In this document: in pieces, positions 16,389-25,624 of the stretch
Layout: every line of letters starts with the position of its first letter
Position numbering within the stretch: position 1 is the first letter of the stretch
DNA from: Hyphomicrobiales bacterium
GTDB lineage: Bacteria; Pseudomonadota; Alphaproteobacteria; Rhizobiales; Phreatobacteraceae
Direction of reading: 5' to 3'
NCBI GenBank assembly: GCA_017304475.1
Contig: JAFKKV010000010.1
Coordinates: 62,001 to 126,000 of the forward strand
DNA: 64,000 nt
The notes under the pieces: generated by a model
The model's database searches: none
What the model was told of the DNA's origin: nothing
The model's input: the letters and a program-made list of their open reading frames with translations, nothing else
Translations under genes and position numbers: made by a program

Positions 16389-17864
16389 ATGACATTGGCG
16401 ATGAGCTGGAGCGAATGGGCCCGCCACGATGCGACGGCGCTCGCCGCACGCGTGCGTGACGGCGAGGTCACCGCAGCCGAGCTCGCCACCCAGGCGGCCG
16501 CCGCGATCGACCGGATGAACCCGGCGCTCGGCGCGGTCGTCGAGGTTTTCGCCGATGTCGTGGCCGATCCCCTCAAGGACGGAATGAACCCGCAGGGTGC
16601 CTTCGCGGGGGTTCCCTACCTCATGAAGGATCTCGGCCCGACCCTGAAGGGGCGGCTTCAGGAAATGGGCTCGCTGCTGATGCGCGGCAATGTCGCGACC
16701 GCCGACAGCCACCTGACAGAGCGCATCCGCAATGCCGGGCTGAACATTATCGGGCGCTCGACCACGCCGGAATTCGGTGTCTGCAGCTCGGCGGAAAATC
16801 CCGCTGTCTATGTGACGCGAAACCCCTGGGATCTCGGCTACACCACCTGCGGCTCTTCGGCCGGCACGGCGGCCATGGTCGCGGCCGGCGCGACCCCGAT
16901 CTCCCACGCCACCGACGGCGGCGGTTCGATCCGCATCCCCGCCGGCGTCAACGGCAATATCGGCCTCAAGCCGTCGCGCGGCGTGTTCTCCGTTGGCCCT
17001 AACGGCTCCGACCTCATGGGTGTCGTCTCGGCCCAGGGCTGCATGACCCGCACCGTGCGCGACACCGCCGCCTTCGTCGACAATTGCCGCGGCGGCGCGC
17101 CCGGCGAGTTCATGCCCTACTGGACCGCCGGCGAGAGCTATGCCGAGCAGATCCGCCGAGAACCGGGAAAGCTGCGCATCGCCCTGTCGCACCAATGGGG
17201 CGACCATCGCGCCACGCCCCATATCGTGGCCGAGCTCGAGCGCGCCGGCCGCTTCCTGGAGGGCCTCGGTCACCATGTCGACTGGGCACTGCCGGCGATC
17301 GATTTCGCGGCGGCCTATCAAGCGCAGACGACCTGCTACATCACCAATTTCGCCCAGACCATCGATCTGCTGCTCAAGCCGCGCGGCCTCGAGCGGCCGC
17401 CGGAAGACCTGGTCGAGCCGATGAACATCCGGATCTGGGAGGCAGGCATCAATGCCTCCTACTCGGAACGGACCCGGATGCAGGCGATGTTCAACACCGT
17501 GTCGCGCGGTTTCGGCAGCTTCTTCGAGCAATGGGACATCATCCTGACGCCGACCATGGCGAAACCCACGCCGGTAATCGGCACGACGGAATATCTGACC
17601 ACCAGCGACAATCCCTCGGTCCACGACTGGTTCGCCAATCTGTGGGGCCTGTTCGCCTATACGCCGCTCGCCAATCTGTGCGGCATTCCCGGCATTTCCA
17701 TGCCCTTCGGCCTGCATGAGAACGGCCTGCCGCTGGGGATCCAGGCGCAGGCGAAACAGGCCGGCGACGGGCTGCTGCTGCAATTGGCCGCCCAGGTCGA
17801 GCGGGCGCTTGACGGCCAATGGAATGCCGGGCGCCTGCCGCGGACGCACGTCACGACGCTCTGA
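16389..17864 (+). CDS. Amidase (amidase signature family)
   Basis: A 491-residue amidase-signature hydrolase. The catalytic triad is visible: K80 in VPYLMKDLG, a cis-Ser in CGSSAGTA (156-157) and the nucleophile S180 in DGGGSIRIPAG. It is not GatA, because no gatB or gatC is near and the C-terminal half differs; the substrate is probably a small amide. ATG 16389 is chosen over upstream in-frame starts that would lie inside rnhA. GGAGGCGGGAAG at 16373-16384 provides a ribosome-binding site. It may be read through from the rnhA operon (44 bp gap). Confidence 0.88.
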   Translation: MTLAMSWSEWARHDATALAARVRDGEVTAAELATQAAAAIDRMNPALGAVVEVFADVVADPLKDGMNPQGAFAGVPYLMKDLGPTLKGRLQEMGSLLMRGNVATADSHLTERIRNAGLNIIGRSTTPEFGVCSSAENPAVYVTRNPWDLGYTTCGSSAGTAAMVAAGATPISHATDGGGSIRIPAGVNGNIGLKPSRGVFSVGPNGSDLMGVVSAQGCMTRTVRDTAAFVDNCRGGAPGEFMPYWTAGESYAEQIRREPGKLRIALSHQWGDHRATPHIVAELERAGRFLEGLGHHVDWALPAIDFAAAYQAQTTCYITNFAQTIDLLLKPRGLERPPEDLVEPMNIRIWEAGINASYSERTRMQAMFNTVSRGFGSFFEQWDIILTPTMAKPTPVIGTTEYLTTSDNPSVHDWFANLWGLFAYTPLANLCGIPGISMPFGLHENGLPLGIQAQAKQAGDGLLLQLAAQVERALDGQWNAGRLPRTHVTTL

Positions 17865-18002
17865 CGCTTCGGCGCCGGCGCCATCATTCCGTCCGCAAGC
17901 GGCTGCGGCGGAATGGCGCATGCGCGCTTCCCGGCAGGGCTTTTGCCACGGTCTCCGGTGCGGGGGTGTGAGTGTCCCTGCATGAGACAGGAGTGCAGCA
18001 CC

Positions 18003-18506
18003 ATGCCGAAGACCTCGATCAAAGCCGCCAGCCTCGACCAGATCGAACTCGACCCCGCCCCGATCCGGCCGGAGTGGATCCTGGAGGGGCAGCCGGCGGC
18101 ACGCTGCCGGCACTGGTCCGACAGCAGCGACGGCACCACCTCGGCCATGGTCTGGGATTGCACGGCGGGCCGGTTCCGCTGGTATTTCGGCGGTGACGAG
18201 ATCGTCCACATCATCGAAGGTGAAGTCATCGTCCGGGGCGACGACACCCCGGAGCGCACCCTGAGGCCGGGCGATGCCGCCCTGTTCCGCGCCGGCACGT
18301 GGGCCACCTGGCACGTGCCCCACTATGTCAGGAAGCACGCCATCTGCCGCGACAGCCTGCCCGCCGCGATCACCTTGCCGCTCAAGGTCACGAAAAAGGC
18401 GGCCCGCCTGGCGAACCGCCTGATCGATCGTGTCGTTCACCGGATCCCCGGCTATGCCGCCAACGAGAACCTGCCTTTCGTCCTCGTCGGCGCCATGGTG
18501 ATCTGA
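18003..18506 (+). CDS. Cupin-domain protein (DUF861 / cupin_3 type)
   Basis: A 167-residue single-domain cupin. The core has WDCTAGRFRWYFGGDEIVHIIEGEV, then DDTPERTLRPGDAALFRAGTWATWHV, typical of the (S)-ureidoglycine aminohydrolase-like cupin_3 group. A basic C-terminal extension of about 45 residues follows. ATG 18003 has GGAG 9 nt upstream; an ATG seven codons earlier lacks one. The function is unknown. It converges on the peroxiredoxin gene, and the 36-bp gap contains a GC hairpin (18510-18525) without a T tract. Confidence 0.8.
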   Translation: MPKTSIKAASLDQIELDPAPIRPEWILEGQPAARCRHWSDSSDGTTSAMVWDCTAGRFRWYFGGDEIVHIIEGEVIVRGDDTPERTLRPGDAALFRAGTWATWHVPHYVRKHAICRDSLPAAITLPLKVTKKAARLANRLIDRVVHRIPGYAANENLPFVLVGAMVI

Positions 18507-18542
18507 CCGGCCGCCGCTCGGCGGCGCGGGCGGGATCCGCGA

Positions 18543-19028
18543 TCAGAGCTGCTTCAGCAGAGCCTCGGCGCCCGAGACATCCGCCTTGCCGGGCGCGTCC
18601 TCGACATTGAGCTGGGCGACCACGCCGTCCTTGACCAGCATGGAATAGCGCTTGGAGCGCATGCCCATGCCGAAGGCCGACATGTCGTTCTCGAGGCCGA
18701 TCGCCTTGGCGAAGTCGGCGCTGCCATCGGCGAGCACGCCGACCTTGTCGACCGCGCCGGAGGCCTTCTGCCAGGCGTCGAGCACGAAGATGTCGTTGGT
18801 CGAGGTGGCGTAGATCGCATCGACGCCCTTGGCCTTGAAGGCCTCGGCATTGGCGACGAAGCCGGGCATGTGGTTCTTGTGGCAGGTCGGCGTGAAGGCG
18901 CCGGGCACGGCGAACAGGATCACCGTCTTGCCGGCGAAAATATCGGCCGTGGTCCTGGCCCCCGGACCGTCGGCGGTCATCTGGCGGAAGGTCGCGTCGG
19001 GCAGGCGGTCGCCAATCTTGATGGTCAT
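18543..19028 (-). CDS. Peroxiredoxin (Prx5-type)
   Basis: A 161-residue thiol peroxidase of the Prx5/AhpE-like group that reduces hydrogen and alkyl peroxides using thioredoxin or glutaredoxin. The peroxidatic cysteine is C49 in PGAFTPTCHKNHMPGF, with the T/S and R (R126 in GMRSKRYSM region) residues that activate it. No second cysteine is evident, so it is a 1-Cys type needing an external thiol. A DsbD-alpha-like gene lies upstream on the same strand, a thiol-redox neighbourhood common in Hyphomicrobiales. Confidence 0.93.
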   Translation of the reverse strand: MTIKIGDRLPDATFRQMTADGPGARTTADIFAGKTVILFAVPGAFTPTCHKNHMPGFVANAEAFKAKGVDAIYATSTNDIFVLDAWQKASGAVDKVGVLADGSADFAKAIGLENDMSAFGMGMRSKRYSMLVKDGVVAQLNVEDAPGKADVSGAEALLKQL

Positions 19029-19152
19029 CGGGGTTTCCTCGTCGTCGAGACTGCCCGCGCGGGCGCGAGCCGTGAAGGGACGAAGAAAGCAATAGTCGCT
19101 CAGCCCAGCCGCGTCGAGACGGCTTGGCCAAGATGGCCGCCCGGCCTTCCGG

Positions 19153-20007
19153 TCAGGTCAGCCGCAGCCGGGTTTCCAGCGCCCGCGGGCCGGAGACCAG
19201 CGTGAAGGTGATGGGGTGGTCGAGCGCCACGACCCCGCGCGGCGCGCCGTCGAGCGTCAGCTTGAAGCGGCGAACAGGGCCTGACGTGTCGAGGGCCTCC
19301 GGCAAGGGCAGCGACCAGGTCGCTTCGGGGCCTTCGGCGAACAGGTCGACGCGCCCGTCGCCGGGCCCGACCTGTGCGGCAAGAACGGCCACCGGATGGG
19401 TGCCGGCGGTGTCCACCGAGACGACCGACAGGGCCATTCCCGTCTGGCTGGTCAAGGGCACGCGCGCGGAGAATTTCGCCACCTCGCCGGCCAGAGCCGG
19501 ATCCGCCGCGGCACCGGCGGCCAGTGCCAGGCGAGCCTCGCCCTTGGCGGGAATGCAGATATTGTCGCAGACCGCATAGTCGACCTTGGCCACCAGCACG
19601 ACCGGCTTGGCCGGATCCCGCGGTGTGACCGCCAGCGGAAACACCACATCCATCTTATAGCCGATCGACTGGCCGCCGCCGTCGGCGAAGCGATGGGGCG
19701 CGGGCCAGGCCACCCGTACCTCGGCGACATTGTCGGAGCCCGACCAGTCGAACATCGGAGGTACACCCGAATCGCCCGGCGTGCGCCAATAGGTCTTGGT
19801 GCCCGGCGACAGGGTGATCTGCAGGCCTGCCTGGAGCCGCAATGCGCCGGCTTCACCGGTCGAGCCGGCGCCGATCAGGCGGATCGCCGATCGGCTGTCG
19901 CGCGACCAGTCGGACGCCGCCGGTCCGGCCAAAGCCTGGCGGGACTGGACGAGGCCTGGCACGGCGAAGGCCGCCAGGGACGAGACAAAGGTGCGTCGAT
20001 CAACCAT
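19153..20007 (-). CDS. Periplasmic DsbD alpha-domain-like protein
   Basis: A 284-residue exported protein resembling the N-terminal (alpha) domain of DsbD/ScsB, without the membrane or thioredoxin domains of full DsbD. The signal peptide MVDRRTFVSSLAAFAVPG looks twin-arginine-like. KTYWRTPGDSGVPP and the redox pair VCDNICIPA, the canonical alpha-domain motif, follow. ATG 20007 is chosen because the signal peptide begins there; the frame is open 28 codons further up. Its electron source may be a separate CcdA-like protein elsewhere. It is divergent from the yqgE-type gene. Confidence 0.82.
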   Translation of the reverse strand: MVDRRTFVSSLAAFAVPGLVQSRQALAGPAASDWSRDSRSAIRLIGAGSTGEAGALRLQAGLQITLSPGTKTYWRTPGDSGVPPMFDWSGSDNVAEVRVAWPAPHRFADGGGQSIGYKMDVVFPLAVTPRDPAKPVVLVAKVDYAVCDNICIPAKGEARLALAAGAAADPALAGEVAKFSARVPLTSQTGMALSVVSVDTAGTHPVAVLAAQVGPGDGRVDLFAEGPEATWSLPLPEALDTSGPVRRFKLTLDGAPRGVVALDHPITFTLVSGPRALETRLRLT

Positions 20008-20162
20008 TTGAGCGGATTTAGTGCGCCGAGCCCCACCTGACCACTGACGATCCGGTGATTTCAGCGCACGATCCTGACACGCGACCGTCAACAGGCCGTG
20101 AAGCAGAGGTCCCGCCCTCGCAACCGGTAGCCATCGCGCCCATTCCAGGTTAGTTTTCCGCC

Positions 20163-20783
20163 ATGGCGCAGCAACCGACCAAACGCAAGCCGCGCGGCAC
20201 TTCCCGCGGTTACCTCGACGGACAAATGCTCATCGCGATGCCGACCATGCGCGATGAACGCTTCGCCCGCAGTGTCATCTATGTCTGTGCCCATTCGTCC
20301 GATGGCGCCATGGGCATCGTGGTCAACCAGACCGCGACGAATCTCGCCTTTCCCGACCTGCTGGTCCAGCTCGACATCATTCCCGAGGACCAGAAGATCA
20401 CGCTGCCCGCGAGCACCTCGGCGGTGCGGGTTCTGCGCGGCGGGCCGGTCGAGACCGGCCGCGGCTTCGTGCTGCACAGCTCGGACTTCTATATCGAGAA
20501 TTCGACCCTGCCGATCGACGAAGGCATCTGCCTGACCGCCACGCTGGATATTCTGAAGGCCATGGCGACCGGCGACGGCCCGGCCAATGCGGTGCTGGCG
20601 CTCGGTTATGCCGGCTGGGGCGCCGGCCAGCTCGAAAACGAGATCCAGGCCAATGGCTGGCTGCATTGCCCGGCCGATCAGGACCTCATCTTCGGCGCCG
20701 ATCTCGAAACCAAATATGACCGCGCCATGCGCAAGATCGGCATCGACCCGTCCATGCTGTCACGCGAAGCCGGCCATGCCTGA
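20163..20783 (+). CDS. YqgE/AlgH family protein (UPF0301)
   Basis: A 206-residue cytoplasmic protein of the YqgE/AlgH family. Its signature is [54 protein letters not shown] and [15 protein letters not shown]. In Pseudomonas AlgH was linked to alginate regulation, but the molecular role is not settled. The ATG at 20163 is the first in-frame start. The position next to the DsbD-alpha-like gene is commonly seen in Hyphomicrobiales. Confidence 0.93.
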   Translation: MAQQPTKRKPRGTSRGYLDGQMLIAMPTMRDERFARSVIYVCAHSSDGAMGIVVNQTATNLAFPDLLVQLDIIPEDQKITLPASTSAVRVLRGGPVETGRGFVLHSSDFYIENSTLPIDEGICLTATLDILKAMATGDGPANAVLALGYAGWGAGQLENEIQANGWLHCPADQDLIFGADLETKYDRAMRKIGIDPSMLSREAGHA

Positions 20784-20803
20784 CCGGGGCCGTCGCGCCC
20801 GGC

Positions 20804-21163
20804 TCAGGCAATGAGCCCGGCCAGGCGCCTTGGCGCGACCAGCCGATAGCTGCGCCTGACGAGCGCCAGCACCTCGTCCCAATCCGGGCCGCCGTCGAGC
20901 CGCATGCCGACCCAGCCCTTCGGCCCGAAATAGGGCGGCGCGAAGAACCGGCCGGGGTCCGCGCCGACGAGCACCGCCTGGCTGCCGGCCGGAGCCTTGC
21001 ACCAGACCGAAACGCGGCCGTCGGCCTGCCGGTCCATCGCGAAGATCTTGTCGCCGATCCGGTAGGTCGGGCCCCGCTTCATCGCCACCTCCTGCGCTTC
21101 GGGAAGCGCCAGGCAGATCAGTCTCAACCGCGCGGCGGGCTGTTCGAGGGTTTGTTGCGACAT
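20804..21163 (-). CDS. MmcQ/YjbR family DNA-binding-like protein
   Basis: A 119-residue protein of the YjbR/MmcQ (CyaY-like double wing) family. Recognisable parts are LICLALPEAQEVAMKRGPTYRIGDKIFA and the C-terminal GPKGWVGMRLDGGPDWDEVLALVRRSYRLVA. ATG 21163 is chosen because upstream residues do not fit the family and GAGAGAG lies 7 nt upstream on the coding strand. The family is often annotated as DNA-binding on structural grounds only. It converges with the yqgE-type gene across 20 bp. Confidence 0.85.
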   Translation of the reverse strand: MSQQTLEQPAARLRLICLALPEAQEVAMKRGPTYRIGDKIFAMDRQADGRVSVWCKAPAGSQAVLVGADPGRFFAPPYFGPKGWVGMRLDGGPDWDEVLALVRRSYRLVAPRRLAGLIA

Positions 21164-21255
21164 GGATGGCGCTCTCTCTCGTCCCGGCTCGATCGCCAGC
21201 ATCCTGCCGCCGCCCCGACCTGTCCACCGTCCGGTGATCATGGGCCTGCGCCCGG

Positions 21256-22122
21256 TCAGCGTCCCGCCTTCTGCAGCCGTCCGGCATTGGACAGGATGGT
21301 CGCGGTCAGCGCGGTCGCGGCTTCATGTTGCGGGCCGGGACCGATCACCACGAATTCCATCAAACCAAGCGCCGGCAGATCGCGCGAGGCCGGCAGCGGC
21401 ACGAGCCCGGCCGGCATCAGCCGTGCCGAATGGGCGGTGACGCCGAGACCGGCCATGGTGGCGGCCCTCAGCCCGCTGAAACTGCCGCTGGTACAGGCGA
21501 CACGCCAGGACCGGCCGCCCCGGTCCAGCGCGTCGAGCGCCAGCGCGCGGGTGACGCTCGGCGGCGGAAACAGCACCAGCGGCAGCGGCCGCTCCGGATC
21601 CGGCCGGATGCCCGGGCGGCCGAGCCAGACGAGTTGCTCGCGCCAGGCCATCTGGCCGCGCTCGTCGCCGCTGCGCCGCTTGACGAAAATGAGGTCCAGT
21701 TCGCCGGCGTCATAGCGTTCGTAGAGAATGCCGCTGATGCCGACCGTGAGTTCGAGGTCGATCGAGCTGTGGGTCTCGGCGAATTCGGCGAGCACGTCGG
21801 GCAGTTCCGACAGCACGAAGTCTTCCGACGCGCCGAAACGCAGCCGTCCACGCAGCGCCGAGCCGGTGACGAAGCGCTCCATCCGGGCATTGGCCTCCAT
21901 CACGCCGCGGGCGAAGGCGATGAGCGCGTCGCCATCGGGCGTCAGCGCCACCGCGTGGGTGTCGCGCGCGAACAGCAGCCGCTGGATATCGTCCTCGAGC
22001 CGCCTGATGTGCTGGCTGACCGTCGACTGCCTGACCCCGAGCCGCGCAGCCGCCAAGGTGAAGCTCTTGGTTTCCGCCACCATCAGGAAGGAGCGCAGCA
22101 AGGTGGGATGCGGCAAGTCCAT
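21256..22122 (-). CDS. LysR-family transcriptional regulator
   Basis: A 288-residue LTTR with an N-terminal winged helix-turn-helix (LLRSFLMVAETKSFTLAAAR...QSTVSQHIRRLED, residues 8-45) and a C-terminal periplasmic-binding-like effector domain. It is divergent from a BASS-family transporter gene, the classic layout in which the regulator controls its neighbour and itself from the shared intergenic region. A TCACG-AAG-CGTGA site (T-N11-A) sits 16 bp upstream of its start. The effector is unknown, perhaps an organic anion carried by the transporter. Confidence 0.9.
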   Translation of the reverse strand: MDLPHPTLLRSFLMVAETKSFTLAAARLGVRQSTVSQHIRRLEDDIQRLLFARDTHAVALTPDGDALIAFARGVMEANARMERFVTGSALRGRLRFGASEDFVLSELPDVLAEFAETHSSIDLELTVGISGILYERYDAGELDLIFVKRRSGDERGQMAWREQLVWLGRPGIRPDPERPLPLVLFPPPSVTRALALDALDRGGRSWRVACTSGSFSGLRAATMAGLGVTAHSARLMPAGLVPLPASRDLPALGLMEFVVIGPGPQHEAATALTATILSNAGRLQKAGR

Positions 22123-22137
22123 GGCCGTTCTCGGTTA

Positions 22138-22150
22138 TCACGAAGCGTGA
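22138..22150. promoter_or_regulatory. Candidate LysR box (T-N11-A)
   Basis: TCACG-AAG-CGTGA, a 5-bp-arm palindrome matching the T-N11-A core of LTTR sites, lies between the divergent LysR and BASS genes. The surrounding sequence (22138-22200) is AT-rich for this genome, as expected for a promoter region. Confidence 0.4.
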
Positions 22151-22232
22151 ATTCTAATATCAATTCCATTCGCAAACAAAATGGCAGACAGACGTGGAAA
22201 CCAAGCTCCCGTTTCGACGAAAGGATCAGGCC

Positions 22233-23234
22233 ATGGCCTCCCGCATCCTTGCCCGCCTGCCCATCGACCCCTATCTGCTGGCGCTCGCGGCGACCGTCGG
22301 GCTCGCGACGCTCGTTCCGGCGCACGGCGCCGGCGCCCTGGTGCTGGACCAGACGGTCCAGCTGGCGATCGCTCTGCTGTTCTTTCTTTATGGCGCCAGG
22401 CTCGCGCCGCGGGCAGTCGCCGAGGGCCTGGCCCATTGGCGCCTGCAATCGCTGGTCTTCGCCAGCACCTTCGTGCTGTTCCCGCTCGTCGCACTGGCGC
22501 TCACCACGGCGCTCAGGCCCTGGCTGTCGCCGAACCTCGCGCTCGGCCTGATGTTCGTCAGCGTGCTGCCCTCGACGGTCCAGTCGTCGATCGCCTTCAC
22601 CGCGATCGCCCGGGGCAATGTCCCGGCGGCGCTGTGCAGCGCGACGGTGTCGAACCTCGCGGGCATGGTGATGACGCCGCTGCTCGTCGGCCTTCTGCTC
22701 AATGCCCATGGCAGCGGCTTCAGTGCCAAGGCGCTCGAAGGCATCGCGCTGCAGCTGCTGCTGCCCTTCGCGCTCGGCCAGATCGCCCGCCCCTGGCTCG
22801 CCGGCGCGCTCGCCCGCCACCCGACGGTCACCGCCATGGTCGATCGCGGCTCGATCCTGCTGATCGTCTATTCCGCCTTCAGCGCCGGCATGGTCGCGGG
22901 CATCTGGTCGCAGATCGACCGCACCGGCCTCGAACTGGTCATCGGCCTGTCGATCGCCATGCTGGCTTCCGTCCTGGCGATCACCACCGCGGTCAGCCGC
23001 TGGCTCGGCTTCGCCAGGCCGGATGAGATCGCCATCGTCTTCTGCGGCTCGAAAAAGAGCCTGGCGAGCGGCATCTCCATGGCCAATATCCTGTTTGCCG
23101 GCCAGCCTGTGGGCCTGATCGTGCTGCCGCTGATGCTGTTCCACCAGGCCCAATTGTTCGCCTGCGCCATGCTGGCCCAGCGTTATGCCGCGCGCACCAC
23201 GGCGCCCGCCGAGCCCGGCCTCGCGCCGCGCTGA
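22233..23234 (+). CDS. Bile acid:sodium symporter (BASS/ArsB-like) family transporter
   Basis: A 333-residue inner-membrane protein with about nine to ten hydrophobic segments and the family features SVLPSTVQSSIAFTAIARGN (extended loop with Na+-site residues) and CGSKKSLASGISMANILF. Bacterial members of this branch import organic acids or related anions with sodium; the substrate here is unknown. ATG 22233 is chosen because AAGGA (22221-22225) precedes it by 7 nt; a GTG 13 codons earlier is the alternative. It is divergent from the LysR gene that probably regulates it. Confidence 0.88.
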   Translation: MASRILARLPIDPYLLALAATVGLATLVPAHGAGALVLDQTVQLAIALLFFLYGARLAPRAVAEGLAHWRLQSLVFASTFVLFPLVALALTTALRPWLSPNLALGLMFVSVLPSTVQSSIAFTAIARGNVPAALCSATVSNLAGMVMTPLLVGLLLNAHGSGFSAKALEGIALQLLLPFALGQIARPWLAGALARHPTVTAMVDRGSILLIVYSAFSAGMVAGIWSQIDRTGLELVIGLSIAMLASVLAITTAVSRWLGFARPDEIAIVFCGSKKSLASGISMANILFAGQPVGLIVLPLMLFHQAQLFACAMLAQRYAARTTAPAEPGLAPR

Positions 23235-23330
23235 CGCGCCGGCGGCGAGGCTCACAAAAAGCGCGCATCGTCTCTCGCATCGCGTGGCGAAATCGGTCTA
23301 GGCTCGCGTTCCAGGGAGACGGAACAGCCC

Positions 23331-24770
23331 ATGCGACGCCAGCGCCGGACCAAGATCCTCGCAACCCTCGGACCGGCCTCGTCGAGCCGCGATGCCATAG
23401 CCGCGCTGTTCGCCGCCGGCGCGGATGTGTTCCGCATCAATATGAGCCATACGCCGCACGAGAAGCTGCGCGACTTCGTCGAGATCATCCGGTCGATCGA
23501 GCACGAGCACCAGCGTCCGATCGGCATCCTGGCCGACCTGCAGGGCCCCAAGCTGCGCCTCGGCGCGTTCAAGGAAGGCCCGGTCACCCTCGTCAACGGC
23601 ACCCATTTCACCCTGGATTCCGACAAGAAGCCCGGTGACGTCCATCGCGTGCAGCTGCCGCATCCGGAAATCCTGACGGCGCTCGAAAGCGGCCACCGGC
23701 TGATCCTCGACGACGGCAAGGTGACGCTGGTCGCCGAGCAATGCAGCCCGGCCAAGGCGGTCTGCCGCGTCGTGGTCGGCGGCAAGCTGTCCGACCGCAA
23801 GGGCGTCAGCCTGCCCGACACCACCTTGCCGGTCTCGGCGCTGACCGACAAGGACCGGTCCGATCTCGACGCCGCCCTCAATGCCGGCGTCGACTGGATC
23901 GCGGTGTCCTTCGTCCAGCGTCCCGAGGACGTCGCCGAGGTCAAGAAGATCGCCCGGGGCCGGGCTTCCGTCATGGCCAAGATCGAAAAGCCGCAGGCGG
24001 TCGCGCGGCTCGGCGAGATCATGGAGATCGCCGACGCGCTGATGGTGGCACGCGGCGACCTCGGTGTGGAAATGCCGATGGCCAAGGTGCCCGGCATCCA
24101 GAAGCAGATCACCCGCTCGGCGCGGCGCACCGGCAAGCCGGTGGTGGTGGCGACCCAGATGCTGGAGAGCATGATCACCGCGCCGGTGCCGACCCGCGCC
24201 GAAGTCTCCGATGTGGCGACCGCCGTGTTCGAGGGCGCCGACGCGATCATGCTGTCGGCCGAGAGCGCCGCCGGCCACTATCCGGTCGAAGCGGTGGCGA
24301 TGATGAACCGTATCGCCGAGGAGGTCGAAGGCGACCCGACCTATCGCTCAGTGATCCAGGGCCAGCGCGCCGAGCCCGAGGCGACCGGCGCCGACGCCAT
24401 CGCGCTTGCGGCGCGCGACATCGCCGAGACGCTCGACCTCTCGGCCATCGTTTGCTGGACCTCGTCGGGCTCCACCGCCATCCGGGTCGCGCGCGAGCGG
24501 CCGAAGCCGATCACCATCGCGCTGAGCCCCAACATCGCCACCGGCCGGCGTCTGGCGCTGCTCTGGGGCGTGCATTGCGTCGTCACCCAGGATGCCCGCG
24601 ACCTCGACGACATGGTCAGCCGGGCCTGCCGCTTCGCCTTCAAGGACGGTTTCGCCAAGCCCGGCCAGCGCATCATCGTGGTGGCCGGCGTGCCGCTCGG
24701 CACGCCGGGCGCGACCAACATGCTGCGCATCGCCTTTGTCGGCAGCGACAGCGACAATGCGGAAATTTAA
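23331..24770 (+). CDS. pyk: Pyruvate kinase
   Basis: Catalyses phosphoenolpyruvate + ADP to pyruvate + ATP at the end of glycolysis. The 479-residue protein starts RRQRRTKILATLGPASSS and has FRINMSHTPHE, the metal/PEP site MAKIEKPQAV, the MVARGDLGVEMP block and ATQMLESMI. A C-terminal regulatory domain is present. Length and motifs are normal for the single-polypeptide bacterial enzyme. It stands alone, with its own promoter region (23235-23330) after the transporter gene. Confidence 0.97.
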   Translation: MRRQRRTKILATLGPASSSRDAIAALFAAGADVFRINMSHTPHEKLRDFVEIIRSIEHEHQRPIGILADLQGPKLRLGAFKEGPVTLVNGTHFTLDSDKKPGDVHRVQLPHPEILTALESGHRLILDDGKVTLVAEQCSPAKAVCRVVVGGKLSDRKGVSLPDTTLPVSALTDKDRSDLDAALNAGVDWIAVSFVQRPEDVAEVKKIARGRASVMAKIEKPQAVARLGEIMEIADALMVARGDLGVEMPMAKVPGIQKQITRSARRTGKPVVVATQMLESMITAPVPTRAEVSDVATAVFEGADAIMLSAESAAGHYPVEAVAMMNRIAEEVEGDPTYRSVIQGQRAEPEATGADAIALAARDIAETLDLSAIVCWTSSGSTAIRVARERPKPITIALSPNIATGRRLALLWGVHCVVTQDARDLDDMVSRACRFAFKDGFAKPGQRIIVVAGVPLGTPGATNMLRIAFVGSDSDNAEI

Positions 24771-24823
24771 GCGGGTGCCGGGCCGCGCTTGTCGTGGGCA
24801 GGATCTTGGGCAGGAGCCGTGTC

Positions 24824-25624
24824 GTGCGCAGAACCCTTCTGTCGATCGCTTTCGCCTGTCTGTCGGGATGGTCCGCCATGGCCAATGACATTCCGCCCGG
24901 CCTCACCGCCGAGCTCGCGCCGACCGGCCGGCTGCGCGCCGCGATCAATTACGGCAATCCGGTCCTGGCCAAGCGCGACCCGGCGAGCGGTGCGCCGGGC
25001 GGCGTCTCGGTGGCGCTGGCGCGTGCCCTGGCCGAACGCCTCGGGCTGCCGCTCGACCTGGTCGCCTATGAAGCGGCCGGCCAGGTCACCGACGCGGCCC
25101 GCAGCGGTGTCTGGGACATCGCCTTCCTGGCGATCGATCCGGTGCGCGCCGCCGAGATCGACTTCACCGCCCCCTATGTCCTGATCGAAGGCACCTATCT
25201 CGTCCGGAAGGACTCGCCGCTGCGCCAGGTGGAAGAAGTCGACCGTTCAGGCCATCGCATCCTGGTGACCCGCGGCAGCGCCTATGCATTGTACCTGAAG
25301 CGTGCCTTGCGCCAGGCCGCACTGGTCGAGGAACCCGCCTCCGCGCCCTATCTCGACCTGTTCCGCGCCGGCAATTTCGACGCCGCGGCCGGCGTCCGCC
25401 AGCCCCTGGTCGCCTTTGCCAGGCTGCATCCGGAACTGCACGTGATGGACGGGCGCTTCATGGCGATCGAGCAGGCCATGGTCGTCCAGAAAGGCCGGCC
25501 CGCCGCCCTGCGCTACGTGAGGGCCTTTCTGGAAGAGCACAAGGCCTCCGGCTTCGTCGAGCGGGCCTTGCGGGCGAGCGGCGAGGCCGACGCCACCGTC
25601 GCACCGGCGGCGAAGCTCGACTAG
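24824..25624 (+). CDS. Amino-acid-type ABC transporter substrate-binding protein (SBP_bac_3)
   Basis: A 266-residue periplasmic binding protein of the family-3 solute-binding type. The GTG start at 24824 follows AGGAG (24812-24816) and yields a signal peptide (VRRTLLSIAFACLSGWSAMA). Core motifs include GRLRAAINYGNPVLAK, the lobe-2 ENTRY-like DIAFLAIDPVRAAEIDFTAPYVLIEGTYLV, and a C-terminal lobe. No permease or ATPase gene is adjacent, so it works with a distant transporter or as a sensor. Its stop shares the CTAG with the convergent hydrolase gene. Confidence 0.85.
   Translation: MRRTLLSIAFACLSGWSAMANDIPPGLTAELAPTGRLRAAINYGNPVLAKRDPASGAPGGVSVALARALAERLGLPLDLVAYEAAGQVTDAARSGVWDIAFLAIDPVRAAEIDFTAPYVLIEGTYLVRKDSPLRQVEEVDRSGHRILVTRGSAYALYLKRALRQAALVEEPASAPYLDLFRAGNFDAAAGVRQPLVAFARLHPELHVMDGRFMAIEQAMVVQKGRPAALRYVRAFLEEHKASGFVERALRASGEADATVAPAAKLD

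Noticed and set aside
18510..18525. GCCGCC-GCTC-GGCGGC hairpin between convergent cupin and peroxiredoxin genes as a terminator
   Set aside because: No T tract on either side; such GC stems are common by chance in this genome.
22083..23255. Minus-strand frame of 390 codons opposite the BASS transporter
   Set aside because: Gln/Asp/Gly/Arg-rich shadow of a membrane protein; the plus strand has TM helices and family motifs.
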